A stretch of DNA of 64,000 nt from Vagococcus elongatus (lineage in GTDB: Bacteria > Bacillota > Bacilli > Lactobacillales > Vagococcaceae), in NCBI RefSeq assembly GCF_003987645.1, contig NZ_NGKA01000013.1:1-64000 (forward strand), written 5' to 3'. A model generated the notes under the pieces. That model ran no database searches and was not told the origin of the DNA. It was given only the letters and a program-made list of their open reading frames with translations. Below, piece by piece: positions 27,562 through 37,485 of the stretch (position 1 is the first letter of the stretch; each line of letters starts with the position of its first letter). Made by a program: the position numbers and the translations under genes.

Positions 27562-28320
27562 ATGGCAACAATAAAGACTAAAGTTTTTGCTCATCGGGGG
27601 AGTAAGGGAACCCATCCGGAAAATACATTGCCTGCATTTGAAGAAGCAGTCGATTGCTTGGCTGAAGGGATTGAACTGGACGTTCATTTATCCCGAGACG
27701 GTCAGCTGATTGTGATGCATGATGAAAAAGTAGACCGGACAACGGATGGCCAAGGTCGGATAGCAGACTTGACTTTGGCGCAACTAAAAGAGCTTGACGG
27801 GGGAAGCTGGTTTTCCGAAAAGTTTGCCGGAACGAAAATCCCCACCTTGCCGGAGGTGACATCATTCCTGCAAGAAAAAGCATACCGGGGTACATTGAAT
27901 ATCGAAATCAAAACAGATGTGATCCAGTATGAAGGGATAGAACAAAAAGTAAATGATTGGATGGAAAGCCGCCAGTGGTCTTTTACTTACCTATATTCAA
28001 GCTTTCACTTTCCGTCTTTGGAGAAGCTGGCGCTCATTGCACCAGATACTCAGAGAGCCTTTATTATGTTTGCTGAAGAAGAATTGATTCAGCTGGGAGT
28101 GTATAGCCCAATCATCAGCGGTCTTCATCCAAAGTACACGTGGATTGAAAAGCAATCCCCAAATGTGTCTGACTTTCCCAAAGATTTGCGTCCATGGACG
28201 GTCAATAAAAAAGAGCAAATGATTGACTGCTTTAACAAAAAATTGACAGCGATTCACACAGATTACCCGCAAAAAGCACTAGAGGTAAGAAAAGAGTGGC
28301 AAAATAAATATGGCGGCTAA
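27562..28320 (+). CDS. Glycerophosphodiester phosphodiesterase
   Basis: A 252-aa cytoplasmic GDPD-family enzyme releasing glycerol 3-phosphate from glycerophosphodiesters. Catalytic signatures are AHRG and HPENTLPAFEEAV near the N-terminus, then ELDVHLSRDGQLIVMHDEKVDRTT (metal Glu/Asp and general-acid His). The ATG at 27562 follows GAGGAT; an in-frame ATG at 27550 overlaps the end of the preceding gene and is an alternative. It overlaps miaA by 11 bases. Confidence 0.92.
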   Translation: MATIKTKVFAHRGSKGTHPENTLPAFEEAVDCLAEGIELDVHLSRDGQLIVMHDEKVDRTTDGQGRIADLTLAQLKELDGGSWFSEKFAGTKIPTLPEVTSFLQEKAYRGTLNIEIKTDVIQYEGIEQKVNDWMESRQWSFTYLYSSFHFPSLEKLALIAPDTQRAFIMFAEEELIQLGVYSPIISGLHPKYTWIEKQSPNVSDFPKDLRPWTVNKKEQMIDCFNKKLTAIHTDYPQKALEVRKEWQNKYGG

Positions 28321-29269
28321 ACAAAAAATTATTGTAATCGTTGGACCGACAGCTGTTGGTAAAACGGATTTGAGTATCAACTTGGCGAAAAAATTCCAAG
28401 GTGAGATTATTAGCGGGGACTCTATGCAAGTCTACAAAAATCTGAATATCGGAACAGCCAAGGTAACGAAAGAGGAGCAGCAGGGAATTCCACATTTTTT
28501 GCTGGATGAGATTGAAATGACGGACCGTTATTCAGCAGGTGATTTCCAGACATCAGCCCGAAAACACATCAAAGAAATTGGCAATCGGGGACATCTTCCA
28601 ATAATCGTCGGTGGAACAGGATTGTATATCCAAGCTTTGCTATTTGATTTTACTTTAGGCGGACGTGAAGATAACACAATTGAAAAGCAGGCTATTCGTC
28701 GGCAGTGGGAGGAAATATCAGAAACCAAGGGAAAAACATTTGTCTGGGAACATCTAAGGCAGATAGATCCAGCGGCAGCAGATACCATTCATCCTAATAA
28801 TCTCAGGCGGGTGATACGGGGAATAGAAATCATGGAAACAACTGGAAAGAGTATCACAGAGCAACAGGGAGACATCACCGATTTATCTGCCTCGCTATAT
28901 GATGTAAAGCTGATCGGTTTGACGACGGACAGAGAGTTGCTCTACGAACGAATCAATCACCGGGTGGATTTGATGATGAAAGAGGGGCTGGAGGACGAAG
29001 CACGGATGGTGTTTGAGACACCAGATGCCCAATCGGCTCAGGGGATCGGCTATAAAGAATTTTTCCCTTATTTTTCTGGTGAGATGTCATTAGAGGAAGC
29101 TGTGACCCAAGTGAAACAAAATTCTCGTCGTTATGCTAAACGACAACTGACGTGGTTCAGAAACAGGATGAACGTTTCTTGGTGGGATTTAGTCCAGAGA
29201 CCTGAAAAAATTTCTGAATTAGAAGAGGAACTGGCAAAATGGCTTGAACAAAAGGAGGAAGAGGGTTGA
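28310..29269 (+). CDS. miaA: tRNA dimethylallyltransferase MiaA
   Basis: A 319-aa enzyme that prenylates A37 of tRNAs reading UNN codons. The P-loop is GPTAVGKTDLS, followed by the SGDSMQVYKNLNIGTAKV substrate motif and a GGTGLYIQALL helix. The C-terminal tRNA-binding part contains QNSRRYAKRQLTWFRN. It overlaps the preceding gene and shares 4 bases with hflX, so translation is coupled. Confidence 0.96.
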   Translation: MAAKQKIIVIVGPTAVGKTDLSINLAKKFQGEIISGDSMQVYKNLNIGTAKVTKEEQQGIPHFLLDEIEMTDRYSAGDFQTSARKHIKEIGNRGHLPIIVGGTGLYIQALLFDFTLGGREDNTIEKQAIRRQWEEISETKGKTFVWEHLRQIDPAAADTIHPNNLRRVIRGIEIMETTGKSITEQQGDITDLSASLYDVKLIGLTTDRELLYERINHRVDLMMKEGLEDEARMVFETPDAQSAQGIGYKEFFPYFSGEMSLEEAVTQVKQNSRRYAKRQLTWFRNRMNVSWWDLVQRPEKISELEEELAKWLEQKEEEG

Positions 29270-30495
29270 GAGAAAGAGTTTTAGTAGTTGGTGTTGAAAC
29301 TCCTGAAAATTTTGAGTTCTTCCATGAATCGATGAATGAATTAAAAAATTTAGTGGAGACAGCCCAGGGAGAAGTCGTGGCTGAACTTGTTCAAAAACGG
29401 CCTAGAGTTGATTCGAAAACGATTATCGGCCAAGGAAAGATGGCGGAATTGAAACAATTGATTGATGCTCATGAAATTGATTTAGTGGTGTTCAATCAGG
29501 AGTTGACGCCTAGACAGGGGATTACTATTCAAGAAAGACTTGATTTAAGAGTCATTGACAGAGTCCAGCTGATTTTGGACATTTTTGCCATGCGGGCTCA
29601 CTCTAAAGAAGGTCAATTACAAGTAGAGTTGGCGCAGCTGAGTTATTTGCTGCCGCGACTAGTTGGAAAAGGGCTGGAATTATCCCGGTTGGGAGGCGGA
29701 ATTGGTACGCGAGGCCCCGGGGAGACACAATTGGAAACAGACCGGCGCCATATTCGCCGGAAAATCACCAGCATCAAACGTGATTTAAAAGAGGTGACGG
29801 CACATCGGGAACGCAGCCGTCAAAAACGTCAATCGGCACAAGTCTTTCAGATTGGATTGATTGGCTATACGAATGCCGGAAAATCAACGATTTTAAATAG
29901 TTTGACGGATGCTGATGCCTATTCTCAGGATGAATTGTTTGCTACGTTGGACCCGTTGACTAAACGTTGGAAAATCAATCAGACAATGGAGGTCACGTTG
30001 ACTGATACCGTCGGGTTTATTCAGGACTTGCCGACCCAGCTGATTGAGGCTTTTCAGTCTACCCTTGAAGAAAGCCGGGTGATGGACTTGTTGCTTCACG
30101 TGGTGGATGCCAGTTCGCCGGACCGGGACTTGCAAGAAAAAACAGTGATGTCCTTGCTGCAGGATTTGGAGATGGAAACTATCCCGGTGCTGACAGTCTA
30201 TAACAAAATGGATTTGGTGGCTTCCCATGAATTTGCGCCGACACTTTTTCCTAATTGTCAATTGTCAGCTCATGAACCGGAGGGCAAGAAAATTTTAGAG
30301 CAGGCGATTATCGAAGAAGTGAAGAAAATTTTTTCACCTTATCAGTTAACGTTTGAGCCTGATGACGGGAAAAAAATTCACGAGTTAGGCAAACACACTT
30401 TAGTCACTTCCCGAACGTTTGATGAGGACGAAGAAGTGTATCAGGTCAAAGGTTATGCACCAAAACATTCTAAATGGATCGGAGATAATAAATGA
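29266..30495 (+). CDS. hflX: GTPase HflX
   Basis: A 409-aa ribosome-associated GTPase that splits stalled or heat-damaged ribosomes. An N-terminal HflX domain (to about residue 195, ending in a coiled segment rich in Arg) precedes the G domain with GYTNAGKSTILNSL (G1), DTVGFIQDLP (G3) and NKMD (G4). The start is TTG, overlapping the miaA stop, with AAAGGAGG about 8 bases upstream. The miaA-hflX order matches Bacillus (ynbA). Confidence 0.95.
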   Translation: MRERVLVVGVETPENFEFFHESMNELKNLVETAQGEVVAELVQKRPRVDSKTIIGQGKMAELKQLIDAHEIDLVVFNQELTPRQGITIQERLDLRVIDRVQLILDIFAMRAHSKEGQLQVELAQLSYLLPRLVGKGLELSRLGGGIGTRGPGETQLETDRRHIRRKITSIKRDLKEVTAHRERSRQKRQSAQVFQIGLIGYTNAGKSTILNSLTDADAYSQDELFATLDPLTKRWKINQTMEVTLTDTVGFIQDLPTQLIEAFQSTLEESRVMDLLLHVVDASSPDRDLQEKTVMSLLQDLEMETIPVLTVYNKMDLVASHEFAPTLFPNCQLSAHEPEGKKILEQAIIEEVKKIFSPYQLTFEPDDGKKIHELGKHTLVTSRTFDEDEEVYQVKGYAPKHSKWIGDNK

Positions 30496-31748
30496 GTTGG
30501 AATCAATTTTTAAATGAAGAACTATGTCAAAAAATATCATTGGTGGACAAAAAAATAGAAGGAAAAAGAAAAGAAATTCAGGAAATCGCTTTGACTAATC
30601 AGGCGAAGGTGCTGGCGGCATTCAGGCGTCATCATGTTTCTGAAAGTCATTTCGCCATGTCTACAGGGTATGGCTATGATGATATGGGCAGGGATGTTTT
30701 AGAGGCTGTTTATGCGGAAGTGTTCGGCGCAGAAGATGGGATTGTGAGACCCCAAATCATTTCAGGCACCCACGCGATTGCTACGGCATTGTTTGGTGTC
30801 TTGCGTCCTGACGATGAGTTGGTCTACATTACGGGAACACCTTATGATACTTTGCTCGAAGTCATTGGCATCAATGGAGACGGTATCGGTTCCTTTAAGG
30901 AATATAATATTTCTTATAACGAAGTGAAATTAAAAGATGACGGAAGTGTAGATTTTGACGGTGTATTGAAAACAGTGTCTGAGAAAACGAAGGTGGTAGC
31001 TATCCAACGCTCACGTGGATACGACCAGCGTCCGTCGTTCACTGTGGAAGAAATCCGGGAGATGGTGGCGTTTGTCAATAAACATTTTCCAAAGGCAATC
31101 ACCTTTGTGGATAATTGCTATGGGGAGTTTGCAGAAACTATCGAGCCTACGGAGGTAGGTGTTGATTTGATGGCCGGGTCATTGATAAAAAATCCCGGGG
31201 GCGGCATTGCAAAAACAGGAGGGTATATTGTTGGGCGCAAAGAGCTGATTCAAAAATGTGCTTATCGGCTGACCACACCCGGCGTGGGAAAAGAAGCAGG
31301 CGCGATGCTTTATAGCGGTCATGAGATGTTTCAAGGCTTTTTCTTAGCCCCTCATGCAGTCAGTCAGGCGATTCAAGGAGCCATATTTACTGCTGCCTTA
31401 CTGGAAGAGTTCGACATTCATTCCACACCAAAGTGGGCAGATATCAGGACAGATCTGATTCAAATGATCGAGTTGGAAGAACAAGACAAGATGGTGAAAT
31501 TTTGCCAAGCCATTCAAAAGTATTCCCCAGTAGACGCACATGTGTCCCCGATCCCAGCGTACATGCCGGGGTATGAAGATGATGTGATTATGGCGGCGGG
31601 AACCTTTATTCAAGGTGGCAGTTTGGAATTAACTTCGGATGGGCCGATTCGTCCGCCTTATCGTTTGTATGTGCAGGGGGGATTGACTTACGAACATGTG
31701 AAGATTGCCGTCAGCCATGCAGTGCAAGAAGTGTTTTTTGAGAAATAA
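30492..31748 (+). CDS. PLP-dependent enzyme, YnbB/methionine gamma-lyase-like
   Basis: A 418-aa aminotransferase-fold protein of the YnbB or 'aluminium resistance' family, annotated elsewhere as methionine gamma-lyase family. Visible are STGYGYDDMGRD, RPQIISGTHAI, FVDNCYGEF, the likely PLP lysine in GSLIKNPGGGIAKTGGYIVG and a TTPGVGKE motif. Its substrate is not established. It follows hflX with a 4-base overlap as in Bacillus, but glnR-glnA, which usually come next there, are absent. Confidence 0.88.
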   Translation: MSWNQFLNEELCQKISLVDKKIEGKRKEIQEIALTNQAKVLAAFRRHHVSESHFAMSTGYGYDDMGRDVLEAVYAEVFGAEDGIVRPQIISGTHAIATALFGVLRPDDELVYITGTPYDTLLEVIGINGDGIGSFKEYNISYNEVKLKDDGSVDFDGVLKTVSEKTKVVAIQRSRGYDQRPSFTVEEIREMVAFVNKHFPKAITFVDNCYGEFAETIEPTEVGVDLMAGSLIKNPGGGIAKTGGYIVGRKELIQKCAYRLTTPGVGKEAGAMLYSGHEMFQGFFLAPHAVSQAIQGAIFTAALLEEFDIHSTPKWADIRTDLIQMIELEEQDKMVKFCQAIQKYSPVDAHVSPIPAYMPGYEDDVIMAAGTFIQGGSLELTSDGPIRPPYRLYVQGGLTYEHVKIAVSHAVQEVFFEK

Positions 31749-31772
31749 AAAAATCTTGTTTGGATTAAACAA
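31744..31772 (-). terminator. Terminator, minus strand, downstream of DUF1827
   Basis: On the minus strand TCTTGTTT pairs with AAACAAGA, followed by seven T residues. It lies about 170 bases past the DUF1827 stop and overlaps the last bases of ynbB. Confidence 0.6.
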
Positions 31773-31939
31773 GAAAGAAGTAACCAATAAAAAAAGCAAG
31801 ACTGATGACAGCGACGACATGCAACTAAAATATTTGTTGTCTAAAACACGCAAAGCAGACGGTAAACGTGTGCCGGCTGTTTTCAGAGAACAAGTAGTTG
31901 TCATGTTTTCACTGGATTCAGTCTTTGAATGATAGCAAG

Positions 31940-32233
31940 TCAGCTCGCAGCCCCTACAGGAATAGAAATCTCAACGAGATGATTCGTTCGAATGTGATTT
32001 AACTTGGAGATACCTTGGTGTTTCGGGAGCAATTTGTCTAAAACAAAATTAATTTCACTGTCTTTGACTTTGCGATTTTTATTCTGGATGACGATTTCAT
32101 TATGGGTGGGTGCTTCACTATATATTACATTGGTTTTTCCGACAGTATAAACTCTCACCAAGTGACTGTCAGTGTTTTCAAGCTGACTAGTGACGAGTTG
32201 TGGATAACTGTTGGTGACATCAATTAGCTTCAT
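31940..32233 (-). CDS. DUF1827 family protein
   Basis: A 97-aa small protein with the DUF1827 pattern: MKLIDVTNSYPQLV, ENTDSHLVRVY, then TNVIYSEAPTHNEIVI. The family is found in Lactobacillales and has no known function. The ATG is preceded by AAGGGAGGTAAG on the minus strand. It lies between ynbB and clpE, as a lone gene. Confidence 0.85.
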   Translation of the reverse strand: MKLIDVTNSYPQLVTSQLENTDSHLVRVYTVGKTNVIYSEAPTHNEIVIQNKNRKVKDSEINFVLDKLLPKHQGISKLNHIRTNHLVEISIPVGAAS

Positions 32234-32428
32234 CTTCTTACCTCCCTTAAAAGATAATTTATTAGCTTAATTGTACCTCTTTTTTTAAGAAAATGAAACA
32301 GAAAGTATCAGTGTATCTAAATAGAGTTTTGCTTTTTAACGATGTTTATTTTCGTAAAATTATTTTTTTAATGGAAATTCATTTTATTTTAGCAACAGAC
32401 ATATCAAACTGTTATTATTTTAAAAGTA

Positions 32429-32460
32429 AAAGAGACTCAATCTTAAGATTGAGTCTCTTT
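32429..32460 (-). terminator. Terminator overlapping the clpE stop
   Basis: A perfect 16-bp palindrome (AAAGAGACTCAATCTT and its complement). The clpE stop at 32443 lies inside it, so one arm is coding sequence. The minus-strand tail is TTTTACTTTTAAAA. Confidence 0.75.
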
Positions 32461-34668
32461 GATTTCCATTTGTTTCGCTACCTTTGCATGAACTTTAATC
32501 GTTCCATTTTCATCGAGATAAGCTTCAAAATTCGTTGTCTCTGGATGATCAAGATAGAAACTGGCCAAATTGTCTTCCAGTTGTTCTTGAATGACACGAC
32601 GTAGAGGTCGGGCCCCCATCTCAGGATTGTAGCCTAGATCGACAAGTTTTTCTTTTACATTTGCTGGGACATCAATATATAATTTTTGATCCTCCAACAT
32701 CTGATTGACTTCATTTATCATCAAGTCGACGATTTTCAGCAAGTTTTCTTTTGATAACGGCTTAAATTCTACGATACCGTCAAAACGGTTCAAGAATTCA
32801 GGCTTAAAGTAATTGCTTAGTTGTCCAAGCACTGATTGGGTCGTTCCTTCACGAATAGCACCGAATCCTACATTAGCTTCAGAAGTTCCTGTTCCGGCAT
32901 TACTAGTCATGATTACTAACGTATCCTTGAAGCTGACTGTTCGTCCTTGGGCATCTGTTAAGCGTCCATCTTCCAATATTTGCAGGAACATGTGCATAAC
33001 ATCTGGGTGAGCTTTTTCAATCTCATCAAGCAGGACCAGACTATACGGAGAACGGCGGACCTTTTCGGTCAATTGCCCCGCTTCTTCATAGCCTACATAT
33101 CCGGGAGGAGAGCCTATTAGTTTGGAGACGCTGTGCTTTTCCATGTATTCGCTCATATCTAAACGGATCATGGCTTCGGTGGAACCGAACATTTCAAAAG
33201 CCAGTTGTCTTGCCAATTCAGTTTTACCTACCCCTGTTGGTCCAACGAATAAGAATGAGCCGATTGGACGGTTTTTCTTATTCAATCCAATACGGTTACG
33301 TCGGATGGCTTTGGCCACTCTGTCAATCGCTTCATCTTGACCGATGACTTTCTTTTGCAATTCGTCAGCCAAATATTTCAATTGATTTTGCTCTTTTGCT
33401 TTCAACTCTCCGACAGGTATGCCGGTTTTTTGTTCGACGATTGTTTCCATATCTTTTTCAGTGACCACAGGCATATCTTTATCGGGCACTTGATTATCTT
33501 TCATCTTCTCTAAAGTGGCTATCTGATCACGATAGTAAGCTGCCTTCTCGTAATCTTCTTCTCTCGAGGCAATTTCTTTTTGTTCAATCGCATTTTTTAA
33601 ACGAGTTTCTAACAATTCAGGGTCCACCGTTTGAATGGTCAGATTTTTCTTAGAGCCGGATTCATCAAGCAAATCAATGGCCTTATCTGGCAAGAATCTG
33701 TCCTGAATATAACGGCTGGATAAAGAGACCGCACTTTCGATAGCTTCATCTGTATAGGTTACATGATGATAATCTTCGTAACGTTTTTGGATACCTTTCA
33801 AAATAGCAAGAGTCTCTTCCTGTGTAGGTTCATCGACTTGAACAGGCTGCAATCTACGCTCTAACGCAGCATCTTTTTCTATGACGCGGTATTCATTTAA
33901 AGTCGTGGCACTGACCATCTGTAATTCTCCGCGAGCTAACGCAGGCTTCAAGATGTTTCCAGCATCCATACTTCCGTCACCAGCACTGCCGGCTCCAACG
34001 ATTTCATGGACTTCATCAATAAACAAGATGATTTTTTTGTCGGCTTCGACTTCTGACATTAGCTTTTGCATCCGTTCCTCAAATTGACCTCGAATGCCTG
34101 TTCCTTGAACAAGGGAAACAACGTCCAGCTGGATGACTTCTTTATCCTGAAGTTTTTGCGGGACTTCACCGCTAACGATTTTTTGAGCCAGACCTTCGAC
34201 TACAGCGGTTTTTCCGACGCCGGCCTCCCCGATTAGCACAGGATTATTTTTAGTTCTTCTATTTAATATTTCGATGACACGAGTAATTTCGTTATCTCGT
34301 CCGATGACAGGATCGATTCGACCTTGTCTAGCTTCCTCAGTCAAATTCACACCATATTCTTCAAGCAACGTTCCTCCCCCTTGTTGAGCAGGCCCTTGAG
34401 GAGGCATGCCTCCGCGACCGCTTTGAGTAGGAGGTGTTTGTCCGAACTGGTTAGGTGTTTGCCCTTGTTGGGACAATGCACGGTACCAATCCTCGATAGA
34501 ACTGAACCCATAAGGATCTTTAGACATATTGGGATTCATTGTTCCTTTATATTTGGCATTCAATTCGCGGTAACAATTTTGGCAAAGATAAACTTTTTGA
34601 GTCTCATGACCATTAAAAACAGTAAAATGGATTGTAGCTTCATTTTGCTTACAGTTTTGACAAAGCAT
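32443..34668 (-). CDS. clpE: ATP-dependent Clp protease ATPase ClpE
   Basis: A 741-aa Hsp100 unfoldase that works with ClpP. The ClpE-specific N-terminal zinc finger (CQNC ... CQNC within the first 35 residues) is followed by a Gly/Gln-rich linker, AAA-1 (Walker [10 protein letters not shown]) and a UVR-type coiled segment. AAA-2 ([15 protein letters not shown], then the sensor and C-terminal D2-small domain) completes it. The start at 34668 puts the zinc finger at the N-terminus; an in-frame ATG at 34701 adds 11 odd residues. A CtsR box precedes it. Confidence 0.96.
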   Translation of the reverse strand: MLCQNCKQNEATIHFTVFNGHETQKVYLCQNCYRELNAKYKGTMNPNMSKDPYGFSSIEDWYRALSQQGQTPNQFGQTPPTQSGRGGMPPQGPAQQGGGTLLEEYGVNLTEEARQGRIDPVIGRDNEITRVIEILNRRTKNNPVLIGEAGVGKTAVVEGLAQKIVSGEVPQKLQDKEVIQLDVVSLVQGTGIRGQFEERMQKLMSEVEADKKIILFIDEVHEIVGAGSAGDGSMDAGNILKPALARGELQMVSATTLNEYRVIEKDAALERRLQPVQVDEPTQEETLAILKGIQKRYEDYHHVTYTDEAIESAVSLSSRYIQDRFLPDKAIDLLDESGSKKNLTIQTVDPELLETRLKNAIEQKEIASREEDYEKAAYYRDQIATLEKMKDNQVPDKDMPVVTEKDMETIVEQKTGIPVGELKAKEQNQLKYLADELQKKVIGQDEAIDRVAKAIRRNRIGLNKKNRPIGSFLFVGPTGVGKTELARQLAFEMFGSTEAMIRLDMSEYMEKHSVSKLIGSPPGYVGYEEAGQLTEKVRRSPYSLVLLDEIEKAHPDVMHMFLQILEDGRLTDAQGRTVSFKDTLVIMTSNAGTGTSEANVGFGAIREGTTQSVLGQLSNYFKPEFLNRFDGIVEFKPLSKENLLKIVDLMINEVNQMLEDQKLYIDVPANVKEKLVDLGYNPEMGARPLRRVIQEQLEDNLASFYLDHPETTNFEAYLDENGTIKVHAKVAKQMEIKETQS

Positions 34669-34708
34669 TCTTTTTTCACATCCTTCAAAATGAATAGCCA
34701 AACAAGGT

Positions 34709-34725
34709 GTTGACCTTGTCTGACC
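34709..34725 (-). promoter_or_regulatory. CtsR operator of clpE
   Basis: On the minus strand GGTCAGACAAGGTCAAC, a tandem heptad matching the CtsR consensus (GGTCAAANNNNGGTCAAA-like). It indicates heat-shock control of clpE. Confidence 0.85.
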
Positions 34726-34813
34726 TTTAATAGTATTATATCATTAAATGGTAAACTTTCAAGAAATAGGCTTTTTAATAACCGAAAAAATATTAGGCGA
34801 GATAGGATGAGTG

Positions 34814-35005
34814 ATGATGAGTGAAAATCCATACAAATTGAAGATTGATCAGCTGATTGCTGGGGAAATATCAGAATTAATCGTACCAAAAGCTGAGTTT
34901 ATGAGCTTTCGCGATGTTTATCTGGCGCACCCTGAAAGAAAAAAAATAGCGGGGGAAGCAAGGCTGGGCGGAGAAGTTAGATATCAAATGATCAAAAACC
35001 AGTGA
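34814..35005 (+). CDS. Small conserved protein of unknown function
   Basis: A 63-aa protein (second ATG three bases later also possible) beginning MMSENPYKLKIDQLIAGE and ending with a basic, Gly-rich RLGGEVRYQMIKNQ. It has no signal peptide or membrane segment. It sits between clpE (divergent) and ptsH. An AGGATGAG site lies just upstream. I do not recognise a named family. Confidence 0.6.
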   Translation: MMSENPYKLKIDQLIAGEISELIVPKAEFMSFRDVYLAHPERKKIAGEARLGGEVRYQMIKNQ

Positions 35006-35164
35006 ATCTATCAATTAAAAAATAAAAAAGTTGTAAGTAACCGCAAAAGATGGTAATCTAAACAGATGAGGGGGCTTTTTTTTCGTGGCAGCACGATGTT
35101 TTTCGCTTTCAAAAATAAGCCCTAAAATAAAAAAATATCTTCATTTAAAGGAGACGGATCAATT

Positions 35165-35431
35165 ATGGAAAAAAAAGATTTTCACATCATCGCAGACACA
35201 GGGATTCATGCTCGCCCAGCTACTTTACTAGTACAAACTGCTAGCAAATTTAATTCAGATATCAATCTTGAGTATAAAGGTAAATCAGTTAATCTGAAAT
35301 CAATCATGGGTGTTATGTCCCTAGGTGTTGGTCAAGGAGCTGACGTGACGATTTCTGTTGAGGGAGCTGACGAAGCAGAAGCTATGGCAGGAATTGTAGA
35401 TACAATGAAGAAGGAAGGACTATCAGAATAA
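35165..35431 (+). CDS. ptsH: Phosphocarrier protein HPr
   Basis: An 88-aa PTS phosphocarrier. Catalytic His15 is in GIHARPA, and regulatory Ser46 is in LKSIMGV, the site for HPr kinase and the CcpA co-repressor function. It feeds EIIA domains such as the one at 21378. The ptsI gene begins one base before its stop ends (TAATG). Confidence 0.98.
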   Translation: MEKKDFHIIADTGIHARPATLLVQTASKFNSDINLEYKGKSVNLKSIMGVMSLGVGQGADVTISVEGADEAEAMAGIVDTMKKEGLSE

Positions 35432-37152
35432 TGTCAGAGATGCTAAAAGGAATTGCTGCTAGTGACGGCGTTGCAATTGCAAAAGCGTATTTACTGATAG
35501 AACCTGATCTTTCTTTTACCAAGCAAACAGTAGAAGACTCCGAGGGAGAAATCACCCGTTTGAAACAGGCTTTGGCAACGTCCACTGAAGAAATTCAGAA
35601 AATCCGTGACAAAGCTGCGGAAACTCTTGGAGAGGCAGAAGCACAAGTCTTCGATGCCCATTTAATGGTTCTTTCTGATCCTGAATTAACAGGTGCAATC
35701 GAAACTAATATTACAGATAATAAAGTTAATGCAGAGTCTGCATTAAAAGAAGTGACGGATATGTTTATCGGCTTGTTTGAAGCAATGGAGGACAATCCTT
35801 ACATGCAAGAACGTGCAGCAGATATCAAAGACGTGACTAAACGCGTATTGAGTCATTTGTTGAATGTTAAACTGCCTAACCCTTCGATGATTAATGAAGA
35901 AGTCGTTGTGATTGCACACGACTTGACACCGAGCGATACTGCTCAGCTGGATCGTCGATATGTTAAAGCTTTTGTTACTAACATCGGCGGCAGAACTTCT
36001 CACTCGGCAATCATGGCTCGTTCCCTGGAAATCCCTGCAGTCGTAGGGACAAAATCGATCACTAAGATCGTGAAGGACGGGGATATGCTTGCAGTGGATG
36101 GCATCGCCGGTGAAGTGCTTGTTCATCCTACTGAAGATGAAATCGCTAAAGTGAAAAAAGTTGGCGAAGATTTTGCCAAGTTAAAAGCTGAATGGGATAA
36201 ATTGAAGGATGCAGCAACAGTAACTGCTGACGGCAAACATTTGGAATTAGCTGCAAACATCGGGACACCTAAAGATTTGGAAGGTGTCAACAACAACGGT
36301 GCTGAAGGTATTGGTTTATACCGGACAGAATTTCTTTATATGGATTCTTCTGAACTTCCAACTGAAGATGATCAGTTTGAAGCCTATAAAGCTGTGCTTG
36401 AAGGAATGAGCGGCAAACCAGTCGTTGTTCGTACGATGGATATCGGCGGGGACAAAGAATTGCCTTACCTGCCATTACCTCACGAAATGAATCCGTTCCT
36501 GGGTTACCGGGCACTACGAATTTCATTAGTCGAAGATGGTATTTTCAGAACACAGTTACGTGCTTTGTTAAGAGCATCTGTTTACGGTCAATTACGTATC
36601 ATGTTCCCTATGGTAGCAACTTTAGTAGAGTTTCGCAGTGCTAAAGCAATTTTGGAAGAAGAAAAAGCTAAGTTGATTGACGAAGGTGTCAAAGTGGCTG
36701 ATGATATCCAAGTGGGTATTATGATCGAAATTCCAGCAGCGGCAGTCATTGCTGATAAATTTGCTAAAGAAGTTGACTTTTTCAGTGTGGGAACAAACGA
36801 CCTTATTCAATATACAATGGCTGCAGACCGCATGAATGAACGGGTTTCTTATTTGTATCAACCATACAACCCATCAATTCTGCGTCTATTGAAACACGTC
36901 ATTGATTCTGCACATGCGGAAGGCAAGTGGGCCGGTATGTGTGGCGAGATGGCTGGGGATCAAACGGCTGTTCCATTGTTGATGGGATTAGGTTTAGATG
37001 AGTTTTCGATGAGTGCTACAAGCATCTTGAAAACCCGCAGCTTGATGAAACGTCTTGACACAAGTAAAATGGCTGAATTAGCGGACAAAGCAATCAATGA
37101 TTGCGATACTGCTGATGAAGTTGTTGCGCTAGTGAATGAGTACGTAAAATAA
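35431..37152 (+). CDS. ptsI: PTS Enzyme I
   Basis: A 573-aa phosphoenolpyruvate-protein phosphotransferase. The active histidine is H191 in [13 protein letters not shown]. The HPr-binding helical domain precedes it, and the PEP-binding TIM barrel follows ([51 protein letters not shown]). Length and order are typical. It forms an operon with ptsH and ends at a terminator. Confidence 0.98.
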   Translation: MSEMLKGIAASDGVAIAKAYLLIEPDLSFTKQTVEDSEGEITRLKQALATSTEEIQKIRDKAAETLGEAEAQVFDAHLMVLSDPELTGAIETNITDNKVNAESALKEVTDMFIGLFEAMEDNPYMQERAADIKDVTKRVLSHLLNVKLPNPSMINEEVVVIAHDLTPSDTAQLDRRYVKAFVTNIGGRTSHSAIMARSLEIPAVVGTKSITKIVKDGDMLAVDGIAGEVLVHPTEDEIAKVKKVGEDFAKLKAEWDKLKDAATVTADGKHLELAANIGTPKDLEGVNNNGAEGIGLYRTEFLYMDSSELPTEDDQFEAYKAVLEGMSGKPVVVRTMDIGGDKELPYLPLPHEMNPFLGYRALRISLVEDGIFRTQLRALLRASVYGQLRIMFPMVATLVEFRSAKAILEEEKAKLIDEGVKVADDIQVGIMIEIPAAAVIADKFAKEVDFFSVGTNDLIQYTMAADRMNERVSYLYQPYNPSILRLLKHVIDSAHAEGKWAGMCGEMAGDQTAVPLLMGLGLDEFSMSATSILKTRSLMKRLDTSKMAELADKAINDCDTADEVVALVNEYVK

Positions 37153-37166
37153 CGAATGAAATCAGA

Positions 37167-37203
37167 AATCTACCTAAGCAATTTGCTTAGGTGGATTTTT
37201 TTC
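37167..37203 (+). terminator. Terminator of ptsHI
   Basis: ATCTACCTAAGCAA pairs with TTGCTTAGGTGGAT around a 2-base centre, followed by seven T residues. Its distal part overlaps the IS256 relic. Confidence 0.85.
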
Positions 37204-37344
37204 GTATTTTTTTAATTGCCCATTAAATTTTTCAATCAGATTGGTGGAATAGAAAGTTCGTCTGGTTGAAGAAGGGAAATAATAGAATGTTAATATAGCG
37301 AGACTCAGGAGTAGCTTGGCCAATCTGGGGAATTTTTCGCTTTT
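37174..37344 (-). pseudogene. IS256-family transposase relic (C-terminal)
   Basis: An open 56-codon frame between stops with no start. It reads like the C-terminus of a mutator/IS256-type transposase: EKFPRLAKLL, then FYYFPSSTRRTFYSTNLIEKF and NGQLKKYEKN (compare the family hallmark YTTNxIExxNxxLRxxxK). The catalytic DDE part and both inverted repeats are absent. It is antisense to its surroundings and marks an old insertion beside ptsI. Confidence 0.75.
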
Positions 37345-37485
37345 TCAATTAATGTTAGTTTAAAAGGCAGCGGCTAACTTATACTTGACATTTGGGAAGT
37401 TTCTATAAAAAAATGTGTTGCCATATCTTTCTGCTGTTCATTTATGATACAATTTATTACAGGGAAACACTGACAGGAGAATCCT

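Noticed and set aside
31705-31932. Plus-strand frame of 75 codons after ynbB
   Set aside because: Overlaps the end of ynbB, has no ribosome site, and resembles no family I know; the part after 31829 is low-complexity and basic.
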